Assembly (NCBI GenBank): GCA_964601165.1
Contig: CAZRMK010000034.1
Coordinates: 1-19,219 of the forward strand
From: Thiosulfativibrio sp964601165
GTDB lineage: Bacteria; Pseudomonadota; Gammaproteobacteria; Thiomicrospirales; Thiomicrospiraceae
Length of the DNA: 19,219 nt
Direction of reading: 5' to 3'
The notes under the pieces are model-generated. The model was not told the origin of the DNA, made no database searches, and saw only the letters and a list, made by a program, of their open reading frames with translations. Positions 1 to 7,648 of the stretch are shown in pieces. Position 1 is the stretch's first letter. Every line of letters begins with the position of its first letter. The translations under genes were made by a program, and so were the position numbers.

Positions 1-84
1 GAAACTAACTCACTAAAGAAGTTCTTAAAAGAGACGGTAGACCAAATGAATAAAGAAAATGGCGTTAAATCTTTAGGATCTTAG
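1..84 (+). CDS. 3' end of an unidentified gene (partial)
   Basis: An open frame enters from the left edge and ends at TAG 82-84, giving 27 C-terminal residues that start ETNSLKKFLK and end VKSLGS. The composition is lysine-rich and soluble, with no recognisable motif. The stop lies 10 bases before the next start (95), and the AGGAG at 83-87 overlaps this stop, so the two genes probably once formed an operon. No function can be assigned from so short a piece. Confidence 0.45.
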   Translation, partial: ETNSLKKFLKETVDQMNKENGVKSLGS

Positions 85-94
85 GAGAAAAATA

Positions 95-301
95 ATGGCA
101 ACAAAACACGATACTTGTATCAAATTAAGATTACCTTAGAAGGCTTAAAGCCACCAATATGGAGACGCTTACAGGTACACAGTAATATTAAAGCGTTATG
201 AAAACCTTATTGAAATAATCAAAGATCCTACACATGAAGAGCATAAAGCAATGCTCGAATGGCTTGGAGGTGAATTTGATCCAGAATATTTTAGCCTAGT
301 A
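95..301 (+). pseudogene. Decayed plasmid pRiA4b ORF-3 family protein
   Basis: An ATG at 95 follows an AGGAG at 83-87, but the frame breaks after about seven codons. Two pieces typical of the pRiA4b ORF-3 family survive in different frames. The N-terminal piece at 118-189 reads YQIKITLEGLKPPIWRRL and then VHSNI. The C-terminal piece at 197-301 contains HKAMLEWLGGEFDPEYF. The roughly 90-100 residues that normally separate them are gone, so the gene has at least one frameshift and one internal deletion. The C-terminal frame then runs straight into the palindrome at 301-334 and would add repeat-coded residues (PKSCKCLQDLG), which is not family sequence. The family is common on plasmids and mobile regions and its biochemical function is unknown. 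The call rests on recognising conserved family sequence by eye. Confidence 0.6.
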
Positions 302-334
302 CCTAAATCCTGCAAATGCTTGCAGGATTTAGGT
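301..334. repeat. Palindromic repeat, copy A (34 bp)
   Basis: Arms at 301-315 (acctaaatcctgcaa) and 320-334 (ttgcaggatttaggt) are perfect 15-base inverted copies around the loop atgc. It lies between the decayed gene and gnd, 26 bases before the gnd start. No T-run follows on the plus strand, so it is not an obvious intrinsic terminator. The same arms recur at 7071-7104 and 10296-10329, with variants elsewhere in the window. Confidence 0.9.
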
Positions 335-360
335 CACACAAAACTCTTGGAGTATTCATC

Positions 361-1824
361 ATGTCGCAAGCATCTTCAGATATCGCCTTAATTGGCTTAG
401 CCGTTATGGGACAAAATTTAGTTTTAAATATGGCCGATCACGGCTATCAAGTATCTGTTTATAATCGTTCAACAGATAAAACTGATATATTTTTAGCCGG
501 AGAAGCGGGTGAAAAATCAATTATTGGATATTCTTCGTTAACAGAGTTGGTTGACTCCTTAAAATCACCTAGAAAAATTATGTTAATGGTTCGGGCAGGA
601 GAAGTAGTTGATCAATTTATTGAGCTATTAGTACCTTTACTAGACCAAGGTGACATTATTATTGATGGTGGTAACTCTCTGTATACTGATTCTACTCGTA
701 GAACCCTTGAGCTTGCTAAAAAAGGGATTAATTTTATTGGAACAGGTGTATCTGGAGGTGAAGAGGGCGCTAGAACAGGCCCTTCTATTATGCCCGGAGG
801 AAATATTGAGGCATGGGAGGAAGTAAAACCTATTTTTCAAGCTATTTCTGCCAAGTCAGATTCACAGCCTTGTTGTGACTGGGTAGGAGCAGAGGGAGCA
901 GGGCATTATGTAAAAATGGTGCATAATGGTATTGAATATGGTGATATGCAATTAATTGCTGAATCTTATCAGATAATGCGAGAAGGGTTGGGCATGAGTG
1001 TTGATGATTGTCAAACTGCCTTTTCTGAGTGGAATAAAGGTGTACTAGACTCTTATCTTATTGAGATCACCGCTCATATCTTAAGCTTTAAAGATTCTGA
1101 TGGAGAGCCTCTAGTAGATAAAATTTTAGATACCGCAGGGCAAAAAGGTACGGGGAAGTGGACAGGAATAAGCTCCCTTGAGCTAGGTATTCCGCTTACA
1201 TTAATTACTGAATCAGTTTATGCTCGATGCTTATCTGCTCTTAAAGATGAGCGAGTTAAAGCGGCTAAAATTTATCCTAGAACAGCTGTAATATCTAAGG
1301 TTTCACCGCAAGATAAAGAGCAAACTTTAGCAGCTATTCACGATGCGCTTTATGCTGCTAAAATTATCTCATATACTCAAGGTTATATGCTTATGGCACA
1401 GGCAGCTAAAGAGTTTAACTGGAATTTAAATTACGGCGGTATTGCATTAATGTGGCGGGGAGGTTGTATTATTCGCAGTGCTTTTTTAGCAGAAATTAAA
1501 GCCGCTTATGATACTGACCCTAAACTGGTTAATCTATTGCAGGCAAGTTTTTTTGAAAAAGCCATTAAATCTACTGAATCTAATTGGCGTAAAACTATTA
1601 TTTTTGCGATACAACAACAAATTCCAACCCCCGCTTTAAGCTCTGCTTTAGCTTTTTTTGACGGCTATCGTAGTAAAACAACATCGGCTAATATATTACA
1701 AGCCCAGCGTGATTATTTTGGCGCTCATACCTACGAGCGTATTGATGCTCCTCGTGGCGAGTACTTTCACACTGATTGGATTAGCTCTGGTGGCAAGATA
1801 TCTTCGACCACTTATGAGGTTTGA
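361..1824 (+). CDS. gnd: 6-phosphogluconate dehydrogenase, decarboxylating
   Basis: Oxidises and decarboxylates 6-phosphogluconate to ribulose 5-phosphate with reduction of NAD(P), in the cytoplasm. The N-terminal Rossmann fold carries the dinucleotide motif GLAVMG (residues 12-17). The family signature IIDGGNS is at 99-105. The catalytic lysine is probably K185 in GHYVKMVHNG, with the paired acid E192 in IEYGD. The substrate-loop region near the C-terminus includes GIALMWRGGCIIRSAF. The length of 487 aa is normal for the family. An upstream in-frame ATG at 316 lies inside the palindrome; ATG 361 is preferred because GGAG at 349-352 precedes it at good spacing and the protein then begins directly before the Rossmann strand. 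First gene of gnd-zwf-pgl; its stop at 1822-1824 is two bases before the zwf ATG. Confidence 0.96.
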   Translation: MSQASSDIALIGLAVMGQNLVLNMADHGYQVSVYNRSTDKTDIFLAGEAGEKSIIGYSSLTELVDSLKSPRKIMLMVRAGEVVDQFIELLVPLLDQGDIIIDGGNSLYTDSTRRTLELAKKGINFIGTGVSGGEEGARTGPSIMPGGNIEAWEEVKPIFQAISAKSDSQPCCDWVGAEGAGHYVKMVHNGIEYGDMQLIAESYQIMREGLGMSVDDCQTAFSEWNKGVLDSYLIEITAHILSFKDSDGEPLVDKILDTAGQKGTGKWTGISSLELGIPLTLITESVYARCLSALKDERVKAAKIYPRTAVISKVSPQDKEQTLAAIHDALYAAKIISYTQGYMLMAQAAKEFNWNLNYGGIALMWRGGCIIRSAFLAEIKAAYDTDPKLVNLLQASFFEKAIKSTESNWRKTIIFAIQQQIPTPALSSALAFFDGYRSKTTSANILQAQRDYFGAHTYERIDAPRGEYFHTDWISSGGKISSTTYEV

Positions 1825-1826
1825 TT

Positions 1827-3323
1827 ATGTCTAGAACCTTATCACAACCTTGCACTTTTGTCGTTTTTGGGGCTACAGGTAATCTCTCTTTAACCAAATT
1901 AATGCCAGCATTTTATCATTTAGAAGAAATGGAACGGCTACATGATAATGTTAAAATTTTAGCTATTGGTCGCCGTAACTGGACAAGGTCAGATTGGTTG
2001 AAAGTGGTACAAGAATCGGTAATTCCTAAGGCACGAGGAGGAATAAATAATGATGCCTTAAATCGTTTTATCACTAGGATTGAATATTTTAAAATGGATG
2101 TTACACAAGGTGAATCTTATGAGGCAATGAGAAATCTTATCTGTAGATCAGAGTGGTCTTCTAATATTATTTTTTACCTATCCTTGGCTCCAGATCAGTT
2201 TTCAGGGGTAGTAAAGAATTTATCCGATGTTTCTCTATTAAGCGAAAAACGTGGTTGGCGGCGGGTGGTATTAGAAAAACCTTTTGGCTATGATACAGAC
2301 AGTGCAAAATCTTTACAGCGTCAACTTAATAAGTATCTTGCTGAAAAACAAACTTACCGAATTGATCATTATCTTGGTAAAGGCATGGTACAAAATATTA
2401 TGGTTTTCAGGTTTGCTAATGTATTAATGGAACCCTTATGGAATCACAATTATATTGATTATATTCAAATCACTCACGCAGAAGATAAACCTATAGGAAC
2501 ACGAGCGGGGTATTATGATACCAGCGGGGCGATGCGTGATATGATTCAATCTCATTTATTACAGTTGTTAGCTCTAGTCACAATGGAGCCTCCTGCTTCA
2601 ATGGAAGCTGAAGATTTACGTGATGAAAAAGTTAAATTATTGAAATCAATTCGCCCGATAGCTAAAAAAAATCTTAAATCACATGCTTATCGAGCACAAT
2701 ATTCTTCTGGAATAGTCAATAAAAAAGAAGTGCCTGCTTACCTAGATGAAGAGGGAGTTGCACCAGACAGCGTAACAGAAACCTATGCTGCCTTAAAATT
2801 ATATATCGATAATTGGCGTTGGGCAGGAGTACCTATTTACATTCAAACAGGTAAAAATATGGCTACCAGTAAAACCTTGGTAGAAATTAGCTTTAAACAG
2901 CCTCCTAAACAATTTTTTAGAGATTCACAAGTTAAAAAAATTGAATCTAACTCGATTGTCTTTGGAATTCAGCCAAATGAAACCATTAAAATTGAAATGA
3001 CTGCAAAACAACCTGGGTTAGAAATTAATACCCAACAAATTAGCTTAGATGCCTCTATGAGAAAAGCAGGAGAGATATCTAACGATGCCTACGAAGAGCT
3101 TTTATTAGATGTTATAAAAGGGGATAGATCACTTTTCTTACGTTATGACGAAGTGAAAATGGCTTGGAAAATTGTTGATCCAATTATTGAAGCTTGGAGC
3201 ATGGATAGTAGTTATATTGATACCTACCCATCAGGTAGTTGGGGGCCAAAAGGATCAAGTAAGCTCTTTGAAAATCCAGAGCAATGCTGGAGAAATCATA
3301 TTCATCTGAGGTGTAAAGAATGA
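1827..3323 (+). CDS. zwf: Glucose-6-phosphate 1-dehydrogenase
   Basis: Oxidises glucose 6-phosphate to 6-phosphogluconolactone, the entry step of the oxidative pentose phosphate branch. Residues 14-21 (FGATGNLS) form the nucleotide-binding loop, EKPFG is at 150-154, and the substrate-binding segment RIDHYLGKG is at 178-186. The catalytic histidine is probably H243 in MIQSHLLQ. Two positions differ from the best-known homologues: the residue after DHYLGK is Gly rather than Glu, and the usual Asn before the catalytic His is Ser. The 498-aa length is normal, so it is likely active but from a divergent subgroup. ATG 1827 has GAGG at 1816-1819; the TTG six bases earlier is less likely. The last bases overlap the pgl start (ATGA), implying translational coupling. 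Confidence 0.95.
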   Translation: MSRTLSQPCTFVVFGATGNLSLTKLMPAFYHLEEMERLHDNVKILAIGRRNWTRSDWLKVVQESVIPKARGGINNDALNRFITRIEYFKMDVTQGESYEAMRNLICRSEWSSNIIFYLSLAPDQFSGVVKNLSDVSLLSEKRGWRRVVLEKPFGYDTDSAKSLQRQLNKYLAEKQTYRIDHYLGKGMVQNIMVFRFANVLMEPLWNHNYIDYIQITHAEDKPIGTRAGYYDTSGAMRDMIQSHLLQLLALVTMEPPASMEAEDLRDEKVKLLKSIRPIAKKNLKSHAYRAQYSSGIVNKKEVPAYLDEEGVAPDSVTETYAALKLYIDNWRWAGVPIYIQTGKNMATSKTLVEISFKQPPKQFFRDSQVKKIESNSIVFGIQPNETIKIEMTAKQPGLEINTQQISLDASMRKAGEISNDAYEELLLDVIKGDRSLFLRYDEVKMAWKIVDPIIEAWSMDSSYIDTYPSGSWGPKGSSKLFENPEQCWRNHIHLRCKE

Positions 3324-4045
3324 GTAAATTACAAATCCCTAACAATTGGCAAATATTTAATTCTGCCGAAGAAGTTGCTCAGGAAGCGGTTAAATTAATT
3401 TCTAAAACCGCAAAGCAAGCCATTGAAGAACGAGGAGAATTTCATCTAGTGACTGCTGGTGGAACAACGCCGATGCATTGTTATCGGTTACTTTCTGAAA
3501 TAAATAACTCGCAACATGATTTAAACTGGAATAAGTGGCATATTTACATGGGAGATGAGCGTTGCTTGGATGTTAATCACAAGGAAAGAAATAGTTTTTC
3601 ATTAAATCAGAGCTGGTTAAAAGCAAGCTCAATCCCTCCAAAAAATATTCACTTTATGCCGACAGAAAAAGGTGCAGAGTTTGCTAAAAATATCTATAAG
3701 AAGATTGTTCAACCTATTGAATTATTTGATATTGTCATGCTAGGGATGGGAGAAGATGGTCACACAGCTAGTCTTTTCCCTAATCACGATTATCCAGAGG
3801 ATGAATCAGTTATAACAGAATTAAATTCTCCTAAAATGCCTTCTGAAAGAGTAAGTTTATCTTATCAACGCTTATCACAAAGCCGAATGGTCTTAAAGAT
3901 CATTACGGGGGCAAATAAACAATCTGCTATTAAACAATGGTTAGCTAAAAAAGAATTGCCAATTACAAAAGCAGAAGCCTTAGCACCTTTGGGGATAACT
4001 AAAGTATTGTTAGATAAGTTAGCTATTCCTGAAAAACAGCTTTAA
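3320..4045 (+). CDS. pgl: 6-phosphogluconolactonase
   Basis: Hydrolyses 6-phosphogluconolactone to 6-phosphogluconate, linking the zwf and gnd products and completing the three-enzyme oxidative branch in one operon. At 241 aa it matches the DevB/SOL type. Family blocks visible in order are HLVTAGGTTP, YMGDERCL and LGMGEDGHTASLFP; the last contains the catalytic His. The start ATG overlaps the zwf stop by four bases (ATGA). It is the last gene on the plus strand and is followed by the convergent gap that holds the dif-like site. No clear intrinsic terminator is visible after it. Confidence 0.95.
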   Translation: MSKLQIPNNWQIFNSAEEVAQEAVKLISKTAKQAIEERGEFHLVTAGGTTPMHCYRLLSEINNSQHDLNWNKWHIYMGDERCLDVNHKERNSFSLNQSWLKASSIPPKNIHFMPTEKGAEFAKNIYKKIVQPIELFDIVMLGMGEDGHTASLFPNHDYPEDESVITELNSPKMPSERVSLSYQRLSQSRMVLKIITGANKQSAIKQWLAKKELPITKAEALAPLGITKVLLDKLAIPEKQL

Positions 4046-4090
4046 TTTCAACTAGTTTTAGAAACATCCATTTGTTTTATCTTATAACAA

Positions 4091-4118
4091 TGTTCGCATA
4101 ATGTATATTATGTTAAAT
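4091..4118 (+). other. dif: dif-like XerC/XerD recombination site
   Basis: The 28-base site has an XerC-side arm tgttcgcataa (4091-4101), a central hexamer tgtata (4102-4107) and an XerD-side arm ttatgttaaat (4108-4118). The hexamer and XerD arm are identical to E. coli dif as I know it, and the XerC arm differs at two of eleven positions. dif is where XerC/XerD resolve chromosome dimers under FtsK control, in the replication terminus. The site lies between convergent gene blocks, as expected of a terminus. A plasmid or integrated-element copy (pdif/IMEX type) is the alternative. Confidence 0.88.
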
Positions 4119-4159
4119 TGGTGTAATAATAAATCCTCCACCATTCTTCTTCTAAATCC

Positions 4160-4213
4160 TACCTTTTTGATGGTTTGATTTAGTCTTTCTAGCATATTTG
4201 AAGTTCTACCAAT
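4160..4213 (-). pseudogene. Transposase remnant, mutator (IS256)-like C-terminal piece
   Basis: Read on the minus strand from 4213, directly after an in-frame stop (4214-4216), the frame gives IGRTSNMLERLNQTIKK. This resembles the TSNxLERLNxxIKRR block near the C-terminus of IS256/mutator-type transposases. The familiar continuation (a RIFPN-like block) is absent and the frame soon passes through the dif-like site, so only a fragment is left. No terminal inverted repeats are visible. Assignment is by motif resemblance only. Confidence 0.4.
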
Positions 4214-4257
4214 CTAAACCAAATACTGTAATGGTCACAAGTAAAACTGTAAGGTTT

Positions 4258-4359
4258 CTAAGGTTCTTTACTTACTTTAAAGCCTGTTAAACACTGGTTT
4301 TCCCATTGTTTAATCTGTTCAGCATAGAAACCTTTTTCTCGGCAATATTCACTGAGACT
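4258..4359 (-). pseudogene. Transposase remnant, IS3-family OrfA-like piece
   Basis: On the minus strand the frame ending at the stop 4258-4260 reads SEYCREKGFYAEQIKQW and then ENQCLTGF. The YCR-KG-Y-EQI-W pattern is typical of the helix-turn-helix region of IS3-family OrfA proteins. Upstream, the frame continues into the half palindrome at 4358-4373 with no start codon, and downstream it stops early. It is a short decayed piece without visible IS ends. It shares the convergent gap with the dif-like site and the second transposase remnant. Confidence 0.55.
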
Positions 4360-4373
4360 TGCAGGATTTAGGT
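4358..4373. repeat. Palindromic repeat, copy B (single arm)
   Basis: The 16 bases cttgcaggatttaggt match one arm of the window's palindrome exactly, but the partner arm is not adjacent. A partial match (ctaaatcct, inside 4151-4160) lies about 200 bases to the left and could be the other, decayed arm of a longer element. That link is weak. Confidence 0.75.
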
Positions 4374-4387
4374 ACCACTCAAAACCT

Positions 4388-5767
4388 CTAACTAGTTTTG
4401 TCAGACGGAATTACATCTACATCACTGTGCTCTAGCACTTTCTCTGCTTTTTCATCTACTAATTTTTCAACATTTCTAAGTTTTCTTTCCATAACATTAG
4501 TTCTTGTTGTACGCAAATTCTCCAGCGTGGTTGATGCGTTATTAAGTTGTTTTTGTACTTTATCAAAAACTCCTGCAAAGGTTTCGAACTCAGACTTAAC
4601 AGATTTTAAAACGTCCCATACTTCACTACTACGCTTTTGAACAGCAAGCGTTCTAAACCCCATTTGTAGGCTGCTTAAAAATGCCGACAAGGTAGTTGGG
4701 CCTGTAACGGTTATTTTATATTTATGCTGTAAGGTTTCAAATAACCGTGGGTGTCTTAATACTTCTGCATAGATACCTTCTACAGGTAAAAACATAATTG
4801 CAAAATCAGTAGTATGTGGTGGATCAATATACTTTTCACTGATGGTTTTAGCAAAGACCTCAATGGCTTTAAGCAATGCTTTTTGTGATGCCTCTATTTG
4901 AGATGATTCTCCAGTTTCAAAAGCATCAAGCAAACGATTATAGTCTTCCATAGGGAACTTTGAGTCGACAGGAATCCATACCTCTTTATTTTCTTTATTT
5001 CCAGGTAGTTTGATGGCAAATTCAACATTTGCCTGACTGCCTTTTTTTGTAGCAACATTTTTAGCATATTGATCGGGTGAAAGAATTTGTTCTAAAATAG
5101 CTTCTAATTGATATTCTCCAAGCGTCCCTCTGGTTCTAACATTAGATAAAACCTTTTTAAGATCACCGACACCCGTTGCAATAGCTTGCATGTCGCCTAA
5201 GCCTTTATTAACCAGTTCTAACCTGTCGCTAACTTGTTTAAAAGACTCTCCTAAGCGTTTTTCTAGTGTTGTTTGTAGCTTTTCATCAACAATTATCCGC
5301 ATTTCACCCAATTGCTTATTATTATCTTCTCGAATAAATTTTAATTGTTTTTCAATCGCCTCCTCAATACTTTTAATATTCTGTGAGAATTTATCTTCAA
5401 ATGAAAATAAAGATTTAGTTAACTCTCCTCGGCTCTCTTTGGTTTCATCTGCAACTTGCTTGTTAAAAACTAATTGGCTTTCTCTTTGATCATTAAGTTT
5501 TTGATAAAGAAGGGTATTGGTTTTGTCGTTACTTTCGGTGAGTTTTTTTTCAAAAATACTAATAGATTCAGATAACTCTCTTCTATTTTTTTCAGAAATA
5601 TCATTTAACTCTATTCGGTTTCGTTGCAATTCATTTTTTATTCTATCTTCAAACTCACTCAGTTGAGGCTTGACATCAACCTTAACTTGTTTTTTTAGTA
5701 GTAACACAATGTTAATAACTGCCAAGGCTATTAATACTATTAATGCAATCAGTAATATTTCAGTCAT
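4388..5767 (-). CDS. rmuC: RmuC family DNA recombination protein
   Basis: RmuC proteins limit recombination at inverted repeats; they are thought to be nuclease-related, but the mechanism is unsettled. The 459-aa protein has one N-terminal membrane segment (about residues 3-24), a long lysine/glutamate-rich coiled coil (about 35-200), and the RmuC domain with GTLGEYQLEAILEQIL and PVDSKFPMEDYNRL. A second, short coiled coil closes the C-terminus. Length and order are typical. The ATG overlaps the dacB stop by four bases (ATGA), so the two are translationally coupled, with rmuC second. It is the gene nearest to the dif-like site on the right. Confidence 0.93.
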   Translation of the reverse strand: MTEILLIALIVLIALAVINIVLLLKKQVKVDVKPQLSEFEDRIKNELQRNRIELNDISEKNRRELSESISIFEKKLTESNDKTNTLLYQKLNDQRESQLVFNKQVADETKESRGELTKSLFSFEDKFSQNIKSIEEAIEKQLKFIREDNNKQLGEMRIIVDEKLQTTLEKRLGESFKQVSDRLELVNKGLGDMQAIATGVGDLKKVLSNVRTRGTLGEYQLEAILEQILSPDQYAKNVATKKGSQANVEFAIKLPGNKENKEVWIPVDSKFPMEDYNRLLDAFETGESSQIEASQKALLKAIEVFAKTISEKYIDPPHTTDFAIMFLPVEGIYAEVLRHPRLFETLQHKYKITVTGPTTLSAFLSSLQMGFRTLAVQKRSSEVWDVLKSVKSEFETFAGVFDKVQKQLNNASTTLENLRTTRTNVMERKLRNVEKLVDEKAEKVLEHSDVDVIPSDKTS

Positions 5768-7047
5768 TGAATAAATTCTCTTAATTGAATAGCTATCTTG
5801 TTGCGATAACGAAAGGGCATTTTCTGGTTTATCATTATCGCAAAAGGATAATATTCTGCTTCATTTTTAATATAGCCAGCTAAAGTACTCACTCCTATTA
5901 AAGTTCCAGATTTAGCAAATATATTTTTTTCAATTTCTGGCAATAAGTGTTTCCAAGGTTTAAAAGCTTCCAATAAACCAACTAATTGCCTTGCTGTTAA
6001 TTTATTTTCTCTGGATAACCCAGCCCCCTCTTCTAAGAAAGCATCTTCCCAACCCAACAGATAAGATAGTTGCTGCCGATAAAGTTGAGAAACTTTCGCA
6101 GAAGATGCAGGCACCCCTATTATTTCTGCACTTAAATTTAAGGCTAACTGATTAGCGATAAAATTAGTAGAATACCGCATCATAGGATAAATCATTTCTG
6201 CAAGATTTTTAGAATTATAGTGGCGATAAAGTAAACTGGAATCATCCCTAACAGCTTGCCAAACAACCTCTTTTCCCACCTCTAAACCCTGCTTTTGCAA
6301 GAATATTCGCAATAATTCTGCGAAATTTTGCTCTCCTGTTCTAACATTTAAACCTGTGTTAACCCTTAATTTTTGATTGCTTAAATTTTCGCCAAACGAA
6401 GATGCGGTAGGAGTTAAAGGGGTTTGTAATTCAGCAGATTGAATTGTTCCGCTATTATTTTTAATAAAAACAGTATTAAAATTGGCGGCTAAGGCGGAAG
6501 GAATCGCATCATAAGGATTATTGCTTCGACCCGTTCCAGGAAGTTTTAAATCTTTGATATAATGAGAGGTATCTAGCTTAATATTAGATATTTTTGTAAT
6601 GCCTCTAGAGGCTAAAATCGAGGATATATTTTTCGATAAGAGTTTAATCTCTTCGGAAACTAAAAAAGGGTCTCCATAACCCTTGATGACTAAAGTAGGC
6701 TTCCCTTCTAACCTTTCTAACCCCTCTAAATAAAACTCGGTTTTAAAATGATGGTTTTCACCCCAATGAGTAAGAGCAAGAAAAGCGGTTGCTAATTTAG
6801 TAGTTGAAGCAGGAACTAAAAATCTGTCGGCATCTTTTTGAGCTAGAACAATTCCTTGCTCTGTTTTGATAAGTAAACTGGTATATTGAGATTTAATAAA
6901 GACTGGGTCTAAAAAAGATAACGAGGATTCGGCTTGTATTTGAGTATTGAGTGACCACAAACTTAATATTAAAAAAATTGCTACTACATTTTTTTTAAAG
7001 GGTCTAGTGAAAACATTACTGCTTGAAACTTTTGAAAAAGATGGCAT
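5764..7047 (-). CDS. dacB: D-alanyl-D-alanine carboxypeptidase/endopeptidase, PBP4 type
   Basis: A periplasmic low-molecular-weight penicillin-binding protein (peptidase S13) that trims or cuts peptidoglycan peptides. In 427-aa numbering the serine-protease triads are S-T-T-K at 81-84 (nucleophile Ser81), S-T-N at 294-296 and K-S-G at 380-382. A hydrophobic stretch near residues 21-38 (VAIFLILSLW region) with a following AxA-like site fits a Sec signal peptide. ATG 7047 is preferred: the GTG at 7059 directly abuts the TTAGGG, too close to use it, while that sequence is better placed for the ATG. It follows cheW after a palindrome and is coupled to rmuC. It has no obvious link to chemotaxis. 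Confidence 0.92.
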   Translation of the reverse strand: MPSFSKVSSSNVFTRPFKKNVVAIFLILSLWSLNTQIQAESSLSFLDPVFIKSQYTSLLIKTEQGIVLAQKDADRFLVPASTTKLATAFLALTHWGENHHFKTEFYLEGLERLEGKPTLVIKGYGDPFLVSEEIKLLSKNISSILASRGITKISNIKLDTSHYIKDLKLPGTGRSNNPYDAIPSALAANFNTVFIKNNSGTIQSAELQTPLTPTASSFGENLSNQKLRVNTGLNVRTGEQNFAELLRIFLQKQGLEVGKEVVWQAVRDDSSLLYRHYNSKNLAEMIYPMMRYSTNFIANQLALNLSAEIIGVPASSAKVSQLYRQQLSYLLGWEDAFLEEGAGLSRENKLTARQLVGLLEAFKPWKHLLPEIEKNIFAKSGTLIGVSTLAGYIKNEAEYYPFAIMINQKMPFRYRNKIAIQLREFIQ

Positions 7048-7070
7048 CAAAAACTTCACCCCTAAGTTAC

Positions 7071-7104
7071 ACCTAAATCCTGCAAGTTCTTGCAGGATTT
7101 AGGT
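7071..7104. repeat. Palindromic repeat, copy C (34 bp, perfect)
   Basis: Arms 7071-7086 and 7089-7104 are exact 16-base inverted copies (acctaaatcctgcaag and its complement) around the dinucleotide tt. The right end overlaps the 3' end of cheW: the CheW stop TAA and last Thr codon lie inside the arm. No T-run follows on the minus strand, so terminator activity is uncertain. Confidence 0.9.
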
Positions 7105-7587
7105 TGCAAACATATGATCTACATCAACTAAAATAATCACATTATCATGAAAATGAGCAATTGCTTGAATATAATTGGAAGAGTTTTCTTTTGTGGTAGA
7201 AATTGGTTCAAATTGTTTCTCTGGAATATCTTTCACTTCCTGGACACTATCAACCATCATACCAACAGAATAATCATCACCCAGCTCAACAATAATAATC
7301 CGCGAGAGATCGTCATGTTCTTTAGAATCCATGCCATAGGTTAATCGAGCATCTACCACACTCACAATAACACCCCTAACGTTAATAACCCCTAAAACAT
7401 TATAAGCAGACCCTTCTACCACGCGAATATCACCAACACGTAATACTTCTCTTATTTTCTTAACATTAATGCCAAAAATTTCATCATTTAATTGAAATAA
7501 AACACAACGAATACTAGGACCAGCATATTTCTCTTTCTCTTCAAGAGCAAGAATTGCTGAATCTGGTGATAAATTTTGGTCATTCAT
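7099..7587 (-). CDS. cheW: Chemotaxis coupling protein CheW
   Basis: CheW bridges chemoreceptors and the CheA kinase at the inner membrane array. The 162-aa protein has a single CheW domain with RCVLFQLNDEIFGINVKKI, the turn NVLGVINVRGVIVSVVD, and a C-terminal strand ending VIILVDVDHMF. ATG 7587 has GGAA seven bases ahead. A GTG at 7599 is an alternative, and its only ribosome-binding candidate is an AGG supplied by the degenerate palindrome just upstream. The final codons (Thr, stop) are contributed by the palindrome at 7071-7104. It follows cheA directly; the cheB and motor genes that often separate them in related genomes are absent. Confidence 0.93.
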   Translation of the reverse strand: MNDQNLSPDSAILALEEKEKYAGPSIRCVLFQLNDEIFGINVKKIREVLRVGDIRVVEGSAYNVLGVINVRGVIVSVVDARLTYGMDSKEHDDLSRIIIVELGDDYSVGMMVDSVQEVKDIPEKQFEPISTTKENSSNYIQAIAHFHDNVIILVDVDHMFAT

Positions 7588-7606
7588 AATTGTTTCCACT
7601 ATTAAT

Positions 7607-7641
7607 ACCTAAATCCTGCAAGTGCCTGCAAGTGTTTAAGT
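7607..7641. repeat. Palindromic repeat, copy D (degenerate)
   Basis: The left arm (7607-7622, acctaaatcctgcaag) is exact, but the right side has decayed to cctgcaagtgtttaagt (7625-7641). It occupies most of the short cheA-cheW gap, with the cheA stop at 7649-7651 only a few bases away. Confidence 0.75.
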
Positions 7642-7648
7642 AATACCC

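Noticed and set aside
316..360. Upstream in-frame ATG that would add 15 residues to Gnd
   Set aside because: It lies in the loop of palindrome A, has no ribosome site, and the added residues are repeat-coded. ATG 361 has GGAG at 349-352.
4082..4159. Minus-strand open frame running through the dif-like site
   Set aside because: The translated part over dif is short, low in complexity and without family resemblance; the site itself explains the sequence.
5190..5489. Plus-strand open frame opposite rmuC
   Set aside because: Antisense to the RmuC coiled coil, with no ribosome site or recognisable domain.
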